A stretch of DNA of 64,000 nt, from contig NZ_BMDC01000001.1 of NCBI RefSeq assembly GCF_014635585.1, positions 658,139 to 722,138 of the forward strand, written 5' to 3'. Source of the DNA: Rothia aerolata (lineage in GTDB: Bacteria; Actinomycetota; Actinomycetes; Actinomycetales; Micrococcaceae). The translations under genes and the position numbers were made by a program. Under the pieces are notes generated by a model. That model saw only the letters and a list, made by a program, of their open reading frames with translations, ran no database searches and was not told where the DNA came from. This document shows, piece by piece, positions 17,807 through 26,580 of this stretch. Each line of letters opens with the position of its first letter. Positions within the stretch are counted from its first letter, which is position 1.

Positions 17807-18409
17807 ATGGGAAAAATCAAAGCATTTTTCGGCCTGGAAGCGAAAGAAACTCAGACAGAAAAGCTAGAAGCCCAAAATTCATTCAACACTGCTTTTGTCA
17901 GCTTTATTGCACTATCATTTCTCATACCATTGACACTAATTCTTTACTGGCCTTATCCCTCAACTGAACCAATATGGATATCAGCATATGACATTAATTC
18001 TGGTCAAGCACATACTTTGGAGACAGCGGAGTTGCCTATCCATATTCTCGCCTTTGCCTGGGTCAAACATTTTTTGCCCACCGCTATTGTCACAATGTTT
18101 TGTATTCAGATGGTACGAGTGAGCAGTGCTTTTAATCGACGTGAAAATTTTTCTTTTCACGCCATTAGGATCTTCAAACAGGTGCGTTGGATTCTGAGTA
18201 TTGGACTTATCATCTATCTAATCGACCAAATGGTTTTGGATACGCTGGTTCAAAATTATTTCGCTGGGCATGATCGCGTATCGGTGTCTAGATACTCATC
18301 AGATTGGTTCGAGCTAGGAATAGTGGTGGCAATTTCAGTGGTGTACTTCATCGAGGGTGCCCTTCGCCGGGGTCTTACGCTCCAAGAAGAGGCAGATGCC
18401 ACGATCTAG
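17807..18409 (+). CDS. DUF2975 family membrane protein
   Basis: A 200-residue membrane protein. It has four predicted hydrophobic segments (roughly residues 30-50, 80-102, 126-148 and 168-188) and the family's closing pattern RRGLTLQEEADATI. DUF2975 proteins have no settled function; they are repeatedly encoded beside a YozG-like XRE regulator, here placed 2 bases upstream, so the two are co-translated. I read the ATG at 17807 as the start because longer readings overlap the regulator. The gene ends 18 bases before a 28-bp perfect hairpin. The unit might sense the membrane or export something; nothing in the sequence decides. Confidence 0.78.
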   Translation: MGKIKAFFGLEAKETQTEKLEAQNSFNTAFVSFIALSFLIPLTLILYWPYPSTEPIWISAYDINSGQAHTLETAELPIHILAFAWVKHFLPTAIVTMFCIQMVRVSSAFNRRENFSFHAIRIFKQVRWILSIGLIIYLIDQMVLDTLVQNYFAGHDRVSVSRYSSDWFELGIVVAISVVYFIEGALRRGLTLQEEADATI

Positions 18410-18427
18410 CCGAGCTCCGATTTTCTC

Positions 18428-18491
18428 AATAGTGCACTTTGGTTGATTGTGTGCAGACTAGTTTGCACACAATCAACCAAAGTGCACTATT
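18428..18491. terminator. Bidirectional hairpin, 28-bp perfect stem
   Basis: Positions 18428-18455 are the exact reverse complement of 18464-18491, loop of 8 bases. T-rich flanks lie outward on the left and a short T run on the right. It separates the DUF2975 gene from the convergent helicase gene and can serve both strands. Confidence 0.8.
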
Positions 18492-18513
18492 TGCGCGAGG
18501 GTCCGCAGCACAC

Positions 18514-20307
18514 CTACTTCCGCCCAATAAACCAGTCCGCCAGCTTATCCAGGCGGGCCTGAATCTGCTCGGCAGAGGCCTGGGCCACCGGCGGCCCACC
18601 ACAGACCCGGCGGAGCTCGTTGTGAATCGAGCCGTGGGGCTTGCCCGAGCGAATAGCGTAAGCTGAAACATTCTTAGCCAGCTTGTTGCGGAGGTCTTTG
18701 AGCTGGCGGTGGTCCACCACCTTGGGGGCTGGCTTTCCGGGGTTTTTAGCGGCGTGCTGTTCGTGGCGTGCCTTCAGGAGTGTACCCACCTGCTCAGCGT
18801 CGAGCAGCCCGGGAATACCCAGAAAATCAGCGTCTTCGTCCGAGCCAATTTCAAACGCGGAGGCATCGTACTCAGAGCCGTCGTAGAGCACCCCGTGAAA
18901 GGCAGCCTGGGAGCCGATCGCCTCAAATTTACCGCGCGCCAGCGCATTGGAGGCTCCTTCTTCCCGGTTGGCCTCTTCAATCAGGTGGTCGTCTAGCCCT
19001 TCCACCATAGGGTCAATGGGGGCTTCTTCAGCGGGGGCCTTGCGTTCCAGGGCATGGTCTCGTTCGGTTTCCATCTCGTTAGCCAACATCATCAGCTGGG
19101 GCACCGAGGGTAGAAAGACCGAGGCGGTTTCACCGCGTTTACGGGCACGCACAAAACGCCCGATAGCCTGGGCAAAGAAGAGCGGGGTCGAGGTAGAGGT
19201 TGCATAAACTCCCACCGCCAGGCGGGGCACGTCCACGCCCTCAGACACCATGCGAACCGCTACCATCCAGCGCTGGTTGCCTGAAGAAAAATCATCAATT
19301 TTCTTTGACGCCGTCTTATCGTCGGAGAGCACCACGGTGGGTTTTTCTCCGGTAATGCGTTGCAGCTGGGAGGCATAGGCGCGCGCATCGGTGTGGTCGG
19401 TGGCAATCACCAGGGCACCGGCGTCCGGCACAGTGCGCCGCACCTCGGTCAGCCGCTTATCCGCTGCCCGTAGCACGGTAGGAATCCACTCGCCGTCCGG
19501 GTTCAGCGCGGTGCGCCAGGCTTGGGCGGTGACGTCCTTGGTAAAGCCCTCTCCCAGGTTGGCCGCCATTTCCTCACCGGCGGAGGTGCGCCAGCGCATC
19601 TGCCCCGAATACGCCATAAAGATTACCGGGCGCACCACGTGGTCTTTCAGGGCCGGGCCGTAGCCGTAGGAATAGTCTGACTTTGAACGGAAGATACCGT
19701 CGTTTCCCTCTTCATAGGTCACAAAGGGAATCTGCGAGTCGTCGGAACGGAAGGGGGTTCCGGTCAGTGCAAGACGGCGGGTGGCCGGCTCAAATGCCTC
19801 CCGCAGGCCGTCGCCCCAGGAAAGGGCGTCGCCGGCGTGGTGGATCTCGTCCATGATCACCAAGGTGCGGGCGTTCTCGGTGCGGGCTCGGTGGAGCATG
19901 GGCTTGTTCGCCACCTGCGAGTAGGTGAGCGCCACCCCCTGGAAGCCCCGACCGTGGGAGCCGTCTGCGTTTTTGAAGTTGGGGTCAATCGAAATGCCCA
20001 CCCGTGCGGCGGCGTCTGCCCACTGCTTCTTCAGGTGGTCGGTGGGCGCCACCACGGTTAAGCGGTTGACGACGCCGCGGTCAAAGAGCTCCTTGGCCAC
20101 GGTCAGCGCGAAGGTGGTTTTACCTGCGCCGGGGGTTGCCACCGCCATGAAGTCCCGGGGGTTCTCGGTAAAGTACTTGTGCATGGCCTCGGCCTGCCAG
20201 GCACGCAGCTTGGTTTTGGTGCCCCAGGCTGCCTTGTTAGGGTAGGCCGGTGAAATGTTGGGATTGGGTGCCGGTGCTGCATCGAATAGTGACGGCTGCT
20301 CGCTCAT
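18514..20307 (-). CDS. Superfamily 2 DEAD/DEAH helicase
   Basis: A 597-residue helicase. After a short N-terminal tail come the Walker A ATPGAGKT at 57-64, a TVVAPTDHLKKQW strand, the DEIHH box (motif II) near 135-139, ALTGTPFRSD (motif III) and QAIGRFVRARKRGE (motif VI). The C-terminal 180 residues lie outside the helicase core and are mostly charged. Single-gene SF2 helicases like this are common in actinobacteria; the substrate, DNA or RNA, is not known. The start at ATG 20307 has a GGAAGAG ribosome site; the longer frame from 20430 runs through a terminator hairpin and is rejected. Confidence 0.82.
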   Translation of the reverse strand: MSEQPSLFDAAPAPNPNISPAYPNKAAWGTKTKLRAWQAEAMHKYFTENPRDFMAVATPGAGKTTFALTVAKELFDRGVVNRLTVVAPTDHLKKQWADAAARVGISIDPNFKNADGSHGRGFQGVALTYSQVANKPMLHRARTENARTLVIMDEIHHAGDALSWGDGLREAFEPATRRLALTGTPFRSDDSQIPFVTYEEGNDGIFRSKSDYSYGYGPALKDHVVRPVIFMAYSGQMRWRTSAGEEMAANLGEGFTKDVTAQAWRTALNPDGEWIPTVLRAADKRLTEVRRTVPDAGALVIATDHTDARAYASQLQRITGEKPTVVLSDDKTASKKIDDFSSGNQRWMVAVRMVSEGVDVPRLAVGVYATSTSTPLFFAQAIGRFVRARKRGETASVFLPSVPQLMMLANEMETERDHALERKAPAEEAPIDPMVEGLDDHLIEEANREEGASNALARGKFEAIGSQAAFHGVLYDGSEYDASAFEIGSDEDADFLGIPGLLDAEQVGTLLKARHEQHAAKNPGKPAPKVVDHRQLKDLRNKLAKNVSAYAIRSGKPHGSIHNELRRVCGGPPVAQASAEQIQARLDKLADWFIGRK

Positions 20308-20386
20308 ACTCTTCCACTCCCCTGTTCTATCGGCCGCAGGCTGCGGCACGGGCCGAACTTTTGCACGACTTATCGATTCTAGTACC

Positions 20387-20425
20387 AAAGAGAAAGCACA
20401 CCGGTTATCGGTGTGCTTTCTCTTT
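20387..20425 (-). terminator. Terminator after the DUF3039 gene
   Basis: A 17-bp perfect stem (20387-20403 with 20409-20425) and a 5-base loop lie 15 bases past the DUF3039 stop, between that gene and the helicase start. The minus-strand transcript ends in a short U-rich stretch. Confidence 0.75.
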
Positions 20426-20439
20426 CTCACACGATCCTT

Positions 20440-20733
20440 TTACTGATCGCCCTCATTGTCTTTGCCGGGTGCCAAACCGTCGTAGATTTCCTGGCACTGG
20501 GGGCAGACGGGGAACTTTTCAGGGTCGCGGCCGGGGGTCCAGATTTTTCCGCAGAGGGCGCGCACGGGGTTGCCGGTCAGGGCTGACTCCATGATCTTTT
20601 CTTTGCGCACGTAGTGGCTGAACCGTTCGTGGTCGCCGGGCTCAGAGAGCTGGGTTTCTTCCCGCTCGAGCAGGGCGGTGCCGCCCTGGGTATCGGGTGC
20701 AAAGGGATCGTCAATTCCCGGAATGGATGACAT
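20440..20733 (-). CDS. DUF3039 domain-containing protein
   Basis: A 97-residue protein of an actinobacterial family without known function. The conserved core runs from DHERFSHYVRKEKIMES to VRALCGKIWTPGRDPEKFP and ends in CPQCQEIYDGL. One cysteine in ALCGK and the CPQC pair look like a small zinc site, and the central segment resembles a treble-clef-like ribbon. The start codon has an AAGGAGG ribosome site just upstream. It stands alone between the ABC transporter operon and the helicase and has its own terminator. Confidence 0.82.
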   Translation of the reverse strand: MSSIPGIDDPFAPDTQGGTALLEREETQLSEPGDHERFSHYVRKEKIMESALTGNPVRALCGKIWTPGRDPEKFPVCPQCQEIYDGLAPGKDNEGDQ

Positions 20734-20766
20734 GCAAGCCTCCTTAGAACTTTGGTTTTCTCCAGT

Positions 20767-22380
20767 CTAGTAGAAAGCGCTCACGCGCTGCAGGGTTTCG
20801 GGTGCATTCTTCTCAAAGGAGCGGGCACCCAGATGTATTCCCACGACGAGGACGACGACTCCCACTACCAGCGAGACGGCGGCTGATGCCCAGCCCAAGG
20901 TCTGGGAGTCTGAGCCGGTAGCTAGCACCAGCAGAATCAGCCCCGGTACCCCGCAGATGAGGATGATGAGCATGACCAGCATACGCAACAGGCCCTTAGC
21001 GAAACCGTCTGACTGTCTCTGGGTTTTGAAGGGGCTGGCACCGGGCGGTGGCGCAGGTATAGAGATATTCATATCCGCCACCGCTGAAACTCCTACGCCC
21101 GAGAGCACCAGACCGAGGCTTAGGCCCAGTAGCGGTGCCAGCAGATGCAGGTTTCCTCCCATAAAAGTCATGAAGATCGTACCGGCCGCCACCAGGGGCA
21201 GCATGATGATCAGTAAGCCCCAGGCTCTGCCCCAGCGGTCAGCCTTGCCGCTGACTCCTGCCAGAACATGCATGCTGAAGGCGGAGTTATCGTAGGAGAC
21301 AAGATAGGCATAAACGTAACCGGCCATGATGGGAATGAAAACCAGCATGAACCAGTTGGTGTTGAAGCCAACTTTGTCTCCACCGTCGCTAAAGCTGATT
21401 CTGCCAAAGAGGGAAAAAAGCAGGTAGAAGCCTGGAACCATTACCAGGTTCATGTTCATGCGGGGGTCTTTGATGAGCGAGTGGACCGTGCGGGCGGCAA
21501 TAGCTCCGGTAGGTGTAGCAGGAAAGCGATCGAAAATTCCCAGCTTGCCCGCCTCAACCGTTTTAGCTACCGGGTCTCCGCGCAGGGTACCGATGCGTTC
21601 CATAGCCCTGACCAAGAGCTTCTTCCAGAGCAACCAGGCAAGCACCGCGTAGATACAGGTCAGAGCCAGCTTAAGAAGCACCATGCCCCAGGCGCCCTCG
21701 TAGGCCGCAGCTACCGCAGAAAAAGCCGAGGCCAGCGGCGTCCATCCCGCAACCTCCGCGATCACCGGCAGGGAGTCGTAAAAGGTCTGGAGGGTAAAGG
21801 CAGATGCCACGATCAGAGGCCCTGCTCCCAGCAGCAAAAGAAAGCCGAGAATCAAAAGAACCTGGCGCACCACCGGAATTGAATTCAGCTCAATGGCGAT
21901 GAGAGAGAAGATGCGGGAGACAGAAATCATCAGCACCAGTCCCAGAGCTGCCACCACAAGGTAGAAGATAAAAACCAGCGGCTTGCTCAACGTTGCCAGC
22001 CCGGTTCCCAGAACCGCCAGCAGGGTGAGAAAACCTGTCAGCCCAACGAACCCGCCCAGAAGCTGACCGACCATAATTTCGCGCGGTCTGAGGGGGTAGG
22101 GAGCCAGATGGTCGGGATCCAGGGTGGCATCTGTACCCGAGGTAAAGAGGGGCACCAGCCACCAGGCAAGGGAAAGTACGGTTCCAAAGCCAACCAGCCA
22201 GAGAGTGATCGTCTGCGGCTCGGTTTCCTCAAACCCCAGCATGAGGGAGGCAAAGGTCCAGGAAGACACAATACCCAGCCCGTAAAGGCCACCAAGAATA
22301 AAACCAACAATTACCCAGACGTTGCCCTTAAAAGAAGCAAGAAAGTAACGCCATTTGAGGCTTAGGAGTGTGAGAGCCAT
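20767..22380 (-). CDS. ABC transporter permease
   Basis: A 537-residue membrane protein with about a dozen hydrophobic segments and no ATPase motifs. It starts 19 bases inside the end of the upstream ATPase gene (22362-23225), so the two are translationally coupled and form an ABC-2-type exporter. The substrate is unknown; large two-domain permeases paired with a single ATPase are common in Micrococcaceae and several move peptides, lipids or drugs. The conserved LDPDHLAPYPLRPREIMVGQ segment near residue 100 is a feature of this permease group. Confidence 0.8.
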   Translation of the reverse strand: MALTLLSLKWRYFLASFKGNVWVIVGFILGGLYGLGIVSSWTFASLMLGFEETEPQTITLWLVGFGTVLSLAWWLVPLFTSGTDATLDPDHLAPYPLRPREIMVGQLLGGFVGLTGFLTLLAVLGTGLATLSKPLVFIFYLVVAALGLVLMISVSRIFSLIAIELNSIPVVRQVLLILGFLLLLGAGPLIVASAFTLQTFYDSLPVIAEVAGWTPLASAFSAVAAAYEGAWGMVLLKLALTCIYAVLAWLLWKKLLVRAMERIGTLRGDPVAKTVEAGKLGIFDRFPATPTGAIAARTVHSLIKDPRMNMNLVMVPGFYLLFSLFGRISFSDGGDKVGFNTNWFMLVFIPIMAGYVYAYLVSYDNSAFSMHVLAGVSGKADRWGRAWGLLIIMLPLVAAGTIFMTFMGGNLHLLAPLLGLSLGLVLSGVGVSAVADMNISIPAPPPGASPFKTQRQSDGFAKGLLRMLVMLIILICGVPGLILLVLATGSDSQTLGWASAAVSLVVGVVVLVVGIHLGARSFEKNAPETLQRVSAFY

Positions 22381-23225
22381 GAGATACCCTCCGACTTCAC
22401 TCGACCGCCCACCAGATCAACAAAGCGCTCTTCGAGACTGGAACCGGCCCGAACCTCGTCCAGGCTACCGGCTGCCACAATCCTGCCCTGGTTCATAATG
22501 GCAACGTGGTCGCAGAGCCGCTGCACCAAATCCATCACGTGGGAGGAAAGAATCACGGTACCGCCGCCGGCCACATAGGCCTTGAGAATATCCTGAATAT
22601 TAGAAGCAGAAACCGGGTCAACCGCTTCAAAAGGCTCGTCCAACACCAGCAGAGAGGGCGCATGGATCATCGCCACGGCCAGGGCAACCTTCTTGGTCAT
22701 ACCCGCCGAGTAGTCGCTCACGCGGCGTCCAGCGGCCTCCTGCAAATCCATCGCCGTCAGCAGGTCAGCGGTGCGTTCGGCAACGGTTGCCTTATCTAGC
22801 CCGTGCAACCGGCCTGCATAGGTAATCAGCTGCTCGCCGGTGAGCTTGTCAAAGAGATAGACGCCGTCGGGCAGCACCCCCACCTTTTTCTTCGCCTCAC
22901 GAGGCTGGAGCCACACATCGGTGCCGTCGATAAATACCTGCCCCTGGGTTGGCCGCAGCATGCCGGTTGACATAGACAGGGTGGTGGTTTTACCCGCGCC
23001 GTTGCGACCCACCAGCCCGTAGAAAGAGCCCCGGGGCACGGTCAGGTTGATGCCGTCTACCGCCACCTTATCGCGGAAGACCTTGACCAGCCCCTGAATG
23101 TCCAGGGCGGGCTGACGCCGCTCTGCCGCGGGTGTATTCGGGACGACGGGTGGCTGCTGGGCGGGCACGGCGGCTGTGCTGGTATCGGCAGGGTTGTTCC
23201 AAGGAGTGGGTGATTCATGGGTCAT
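22362..23225 (-). CDS. ABC transporter ATP-binding protein
   Basis: A 287-residue ATPase subunit. After a proline-rich tail of about 40 residues it has the Walker A GRNGAGKTTT near residues 73-82, a Q-loop, the signature YSAGMTKKVALA near 168-179, the Walker B LLVLDEP near 188-194 and a switch histidine in ILSSHVMDL near 222. The arrangement is that of the CcmA/drug-export branch. It pairs with the permease whose start codon lies within its last codons. Confidence 0.88.
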   Translation of the reverse strand: MTHESPTPWNNPADTSTAAVPAQQPPVVPNTPAAERRQPALDIQGLVKVFRDKVAVDGINLTVPRGSFYGLVGRNGAGKTTTLSMSTGMLRPTQGQVFIDGTDVWLQPREAKKKVGVLPDGVYLFDKLTGEQLITYAGRLHGLDKATVAERTADLLTAMDLQEAAGRRVSDYSAGMTKKVALAVAMIHAPSLLVLDEPFEAVDPVSASNIQDILKAYVAGGGTVILSSHVMDLVQRLCDHVAIMNQGRIVAAGSLDEVRAGSSLEERFVDLVGGRVKSEGISWLSHS

Positions 23226-23299
23226 ATCACTACCCTACGTGATACATAGCGTGAATTCCTCATTCTTAAGAACGATGAGTCGCCCTCTGACCAGGCCGG

Positions 23300-23389
23300 T
23301 CGGTGGTGGCGCCAGCTGGCTGGGGCTGGCGTGAATCGCGACGAGCGCCCCGCGCGAGACGCGAGAGGGTCAGCTGGCGCCACCACCGA
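23300..23389. repeat. Inverted repeat with 19-bp perfect arms and structured core
   Basis: Arms 23300-23318 and 23371-23389 are exact reverse complements. The 52 bases between them are GC-rich and can fold further (GGGGCTGGCG against CGCCCC). It occupies the 190-base gap after ybbN and before the ABC ATPase start (both minus strand). It could be an elaborate terminator for ybbN, a structured RNA or the remnant of a small mobile element. Confidence 0.65.
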
Positions 23390-23416
23390 GCGACTGGGCA
23401 AGGCAAATCTCTTGAC

Positions 23417-24343
23417 CTAGAAAAGTGCCATCATCAGTGCCGACCGCGCCTTCTTCACGCGGGGGTCAGCTGCTCCCACCACCTCAAACAGTTCCAGCAG
23501 GCGCTCTCGGATGACGTTCTGCTGGTCGGAATCCACCTGGGGGAAGAGCCGAATGAGCCGGTTGAAGGCATCTTCAACGTGGCCACCGGTGATGTCCAGA
23601 TCAGCGATGTTCAGCGCCGCCTGCACGTCGGTGGGGTTTGACGCGGCGGCCGCCCGCGCGTCGTCCAGCTTGAGGTCTTTCACGCGGTCGAGCAGACCCA
23701 CCTGGGCCAGACCAATCTTGGCGTCGTGATCGCCGGGGTTCTCGTTGAGGGCCTTGGTGTAGGCGGCCCGGGCGGCGTCATAGTCTCCGCGGTCGATAGC
23801 ATCCAGGGCCTCCTGGTGCAGGGGCGGCAGGGGCTTTTCCTCGGCTTCGCCCGCGGTGTTGGGGGCAAAGCCGCCGGGCAGCTGCTGCTGGGCGGCAATC
23901 TGTAGCACCTGCTGGAGCACATCGCCCATCTGCTGCGGAGTCACCTGCGAGTTGAACATGGGGGCAGGCTGGCCCGCCAGCACGGCAATCGCCGCCGGAA
24001 CTCCCTGTACCTGAAAGGCCTGGGCAACCTCGGGCAGCTTAGTAATATCCACGCTTGCCAGAAGCATGTTACCGCCGGCCGAGTTAATGAACTTCTCCAG
24101 GTGGTCTACGGTCCCCAGCGATGCCGGGGAATGGCCAGCGTAGAGGGCAAAAATCACCGCGCCCTGCGATGACATCTGCACGTACTTCTGAAAGTCCTCG
24201 GTGCTTTCTACCTCGAAACGCCAGGTGGGCTCCCCCGCCGTCTGCTCGGGGCTCTGCTGGGCATTTGCCTGAGATGCCAGGGCCGAAAGATCGGGGGCGT
24301 TGCGCACCGAAGCCGGAATGTTCTCAGCAGGATTTTCAGTCAT
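23417..24343 (-). CDS. YbbN-like co-chaperone (thioredoxin fold plus TPR-like repeats)
   Basis: A 308-residue protein. Residues 45-150 form a thioredoxin-like domain, but the redox CxxC is lacking: the equivalent loop reads AGHSPASLG. The C-terminal half (about 175-308) is a helical TPR-like region including the repeat phrase GDYDAARAAYTKALNENPGDHDA. YbbN/CnoX proteins hold unfolded clients for chaperones under oxidative stress, and loss of the CxxC is known in the family. It lies near nucS in an order reminiscent of Rv1321-Rv1324. The ATG at 24343 follows an AAGGAG site. Confidence 0.8.
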   Translation of the reverse strand: MTENPAENIPASVRNAPDLSALASQANAQQSPEQTAGEPTWRFEVESTEDFQKYVQMSSQGAVIFALYAGHSPASLGTVDHLEKFINSAGGNMLLASVDITKLPEVAQAFQVQGVPAAIAVLAGQPAPMFNSQVTPQQMGDVLQQVLQIAAQQQLPGGFAPNTAGEAEEKPLPPLHQEALDAIDRGDYDAARAAYTKALNENPGDHDAKIGLAQVGLLDRVKDLKLDDARAAAASNPTDVQAALNIADLDITGGHVEDAFNRLIRLFPQVDSDQQNVIRERLLELFEVVGAADPRVKKARSALMMALF

Positions 24344-24498
24344 CGTTCACTCCTTGGGGTCACACGATTTTCTCTTTTCTATCCTGCCAAATTTATAGAT
24401 GAACCGCTCGGGCTTCACGCCACAGGCTGAAAAGCAACCCCGCTGGTTAGCCGTGGGGCACTAGACTTAGAGAGAAACCGCGGGCAAGAAGGGAAAGC

Positions 24499-25752
24499 GT
24501 GATCGTGGCTGATAAGACCTCCGGCAGTAAGCTCAAGCGATGGGTACTGCCCCGCCACCAGAAGAGGGCCAGTACCGAGACCGAGCGCTCTTTTCGGCCC
24601 TCCATTCCCTCGATTCCCTGGGCCCAGCCGCGGCCGCGTTTTGAGCCTCCTTCCACGGGTACAGTAGCTGAGTCGACTCAAGAAGAGCGCAAGGAACAAC
24701 CGGTCAGCGTGGTCAACCCTGTTTTGGTGGGCTTCATGTTTACCACCGGGGTGGGCCTAGCCCTTCTGGGCTGGTGGGCCATGACCAACGTGGGTGCCCT
24801 GGCTGGCTGGGTGGTGGGTGCCCTCTTTATTGCGCTGGGTCTTGACCCCGCTGTGCGCCGTCTAGAAAAACTGGGAATGCCCCGCATTGCCGGGGTCATT
24901 AGTCTTTTCGCCCTGATCACCCTGGCTCTTACGGGGCTTCTCTCCTACGTTATCCCCCAGATTGCCAACCAGACCGTACAGCTGGTCAACGGCTTTCCCG
25001 GCATGTTCGAGGATTTTCTGATCTCAGACTTCTTTATCACCATCGATAACCAGTTTGAGGTTCGCTCCTGGGTAGACAACGAGGTTCAGGCGGGCTTCAC
25101 CGAGCTGACCGGCAACACCAATGTGGTTTCGGGCTTTCTCAACAATCTGGTCAATGCTGGCTCCACCGTTGCCACCATTATCACCGGCACCCTGATTGTG
25201 CTCTTTCTTTCCCTCTACTTCCTCTCCTCCCTGCCGGTGATGAAAGCCTGGTTCGTTCGACTCACCCCCGCCAGCCGCAGAGAAAGGGTTGCCGCGCTCA
25301 CCGAAAAAATTACCGCCTCGGTGGGCTACTACGTGATGGGGCAGGCTATCGTGGCCGTCTGCAACGCCACCTTTGCCCTGATCGTCATGCTCATCGTAGA
25401 CGCCCCTTTCCCCCAGCTGCTCACCCTCTTCGTGGTAATTCTTGCCTTCATTCCGCTGGTGGGCGGAGTCAGCGCCGGAATCCTGGTCTCGCTTATCTGC
25501 CTGATGAACAGCTGGCAGACCGCGGTGATCTTCGCTATCTGCTACTTCATCTACCTACAGATTGAGGCCTACTTCATCTCACCGCGCATTATGTCTAAAG
25601 CGGTGGCGGTTCCCGGCGGCGTAGCAATCATTGCCGTTGCCGCCGGTGGCGCGCTCTGGGGAGTCTTGGGAGCGCTCATCGCCATTCCGATTGCTGCCTC
25701 CCTGCTGATTCTCGTGAAGGAAGTTCTCGTGCCCAGGCAGGACGCCGCCTGA
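24499..25752 (+). CDS. AI-2E family transporter
   Basis: A 417-residue protein with about eight hydrophobic segments after a charged 70-residue N-terminal tail. Family marks include the paired segments near FIALGLDPAVRRLEKLG and the C-terminal region LIAIPIAASLLILVKEVL. AI-2E proteins are trimeric membrane permeases; some members export autoinducer-2 and others are Na+/H+ antiporters, so the role here stays open. Start is GTG at 24499 with an AAGGGA site. It is divergent from ybbN and convergent with nucS (stop codons 14 bases apart). Confidence 0.8.
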   Translation: MIVADKTSGSKLKRWVLPRHQKRASTETERSFRPSIPSIPWAQPRPRFEPPSTGTVAESTQEERKEQPVSVVNPVLVGFMFTTGVGLALLGWWAMTNVGALAGWVVGALFIALGLDPAVRRLEKLGMPRIAGVISLFALITLALTGLLSYVIPQIANQTVQLVNGFPGMFEDFLISDFFITIDNQFEVRSWVDNEVQAGFTELTGNTNVVSGFLNNLVNAGSTVATIITGTLIVLFLSLYFLSSLPVMKAWFVRLTPASRRERVAALTEKITASVGYYVMGQAIVAVCNATFALIVMLIVDAPFPQLLTLFVVILAFIPLVGGVSAGILVSLICLMNSWQTAVIFAICYFIYLQIEAYFISPRIMSKAVAVPGGVAIIAVAAGGALWGVLGALIAIPIAASLLILVKEVLVPRQDAA

Positions 25753-25766
25753 GCGGCTGAGGCGCG

Positions 25767-26486
25767 CTAGAAGAGGCGGGCCTCGACGTCGTCCACCCCG
25801 CGCATGGCATCGTAGTCCAGAGAAACACAGCGGATTCCGCGGTCTTCAGCCAGAGTTCGAGCCTGGGGTTTAATCTTCTGGGCAGCATAGACTCCCTTGA
25901 CCGGGGCAAGAAGAGGGTCGCGGTTGAGCAGTTCCAGGTAGCGGGTCAGCTGCTCCACGCCGTCAATATCGCCCACCCGCTTGAGCTCCACGGCGATGGA
26001 GACCCCGTTGGCGTCCTTGGCCATAATGTCTACCGGCCCAATAGCGGTGGGATACTCGCGGCGAACCAGGGTGTAGCCTGCCCCCAGCCGCTCAATCTGC
26101 TCGGCCAGCAGGCGCTGCAAATCCGCCTCCACGCCGTCCTTAATCAGCCCGGGGTCAACGCCCAAATCGTGGGAGAGCTCCCCCACCACCGAATAAACCC
26201 GAATCTTGAGCAGGTCATCTGATTTAGCCGCCTGAACCCGCCAGAGCTGCTGAAGGTCGGGATCGTCGGCGAGGTCGAAAGTTGAAGAGTCCTCAAGCTC
26301 CTCACGGTCGGCAATATGCATGGTGGCCGGAGGGCTCATCCAGTTCAGGGGTTTATAAGATCCACCGTCAGAGTGAATCAGCACGGAACCGTCATTTTTG
26401 ACCATCACCAGCCGCGTTGCGCGCGGCAGATGGGCGTTGAGACGGCCTTCATAATCTACAGAACATTCAGCTATAACAAGACGCAC
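25767..26486 (-). CDS. nucS: Mismatch-specific endonuclease NucS (EndoMS)
   Basis: A 239-residue nuclease that cuts both strands at mismatches and provides the mismatch repair of most actinobacteria, which lack MutS and MutL. The N-terminal DNA-binding half holds [18 protein letters not shown] and [16 protein letters not shown]; the catalytic half has the PD-(D/E)XK pattern in [12 protein letters not shown] and [11 protein letters not shown] and ends in a clamp-interaction tail RLF. The open frame reaches 26507, but the family starts MRLVIA, so I use the GTG at 26486. Divergent from the small zinc protein; the gap is about 95 bases. Confidence 0.92.
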   Translation of the reverse strand: MRLVIAECSVDYEGRLNAHLPRATRLVMVKNDGSVLIHSDGGSYKPLNWMSPPATMHIADREELEDSSTFDLADDPDLQQLWRVQAAKSDDLLKIRVYSVVGELSHDLGVDPGLIKDGVEADLQRLLAEQIERLGAGYTLVRREYPTAIGPVDIMAKDANGVSIAVELKRVGDIDGVEQLTRYLELLNRDPLLAPVKGVYAAQKIKPQARTLAEDRGIRCVSLDYDAMRGVDDVEARLF

Positions 26487-26580
26487 GCAGATAACTCTAA
26501 CATTCACGCCGCTTGCTTGACCGCTGGGTTTCTAAGCAGGCTCACCTTCTAGCCCGCGGAGGCTGTGACAGAATATAAGC

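Noticed and set aside
20308-20430. Longer start of the helicase gene
   Set aside because: It would translate through the terminator hairpin at 20387-20425 (residues RKRKHTDNRCAFSL); a normal ribosome site supports 20307.
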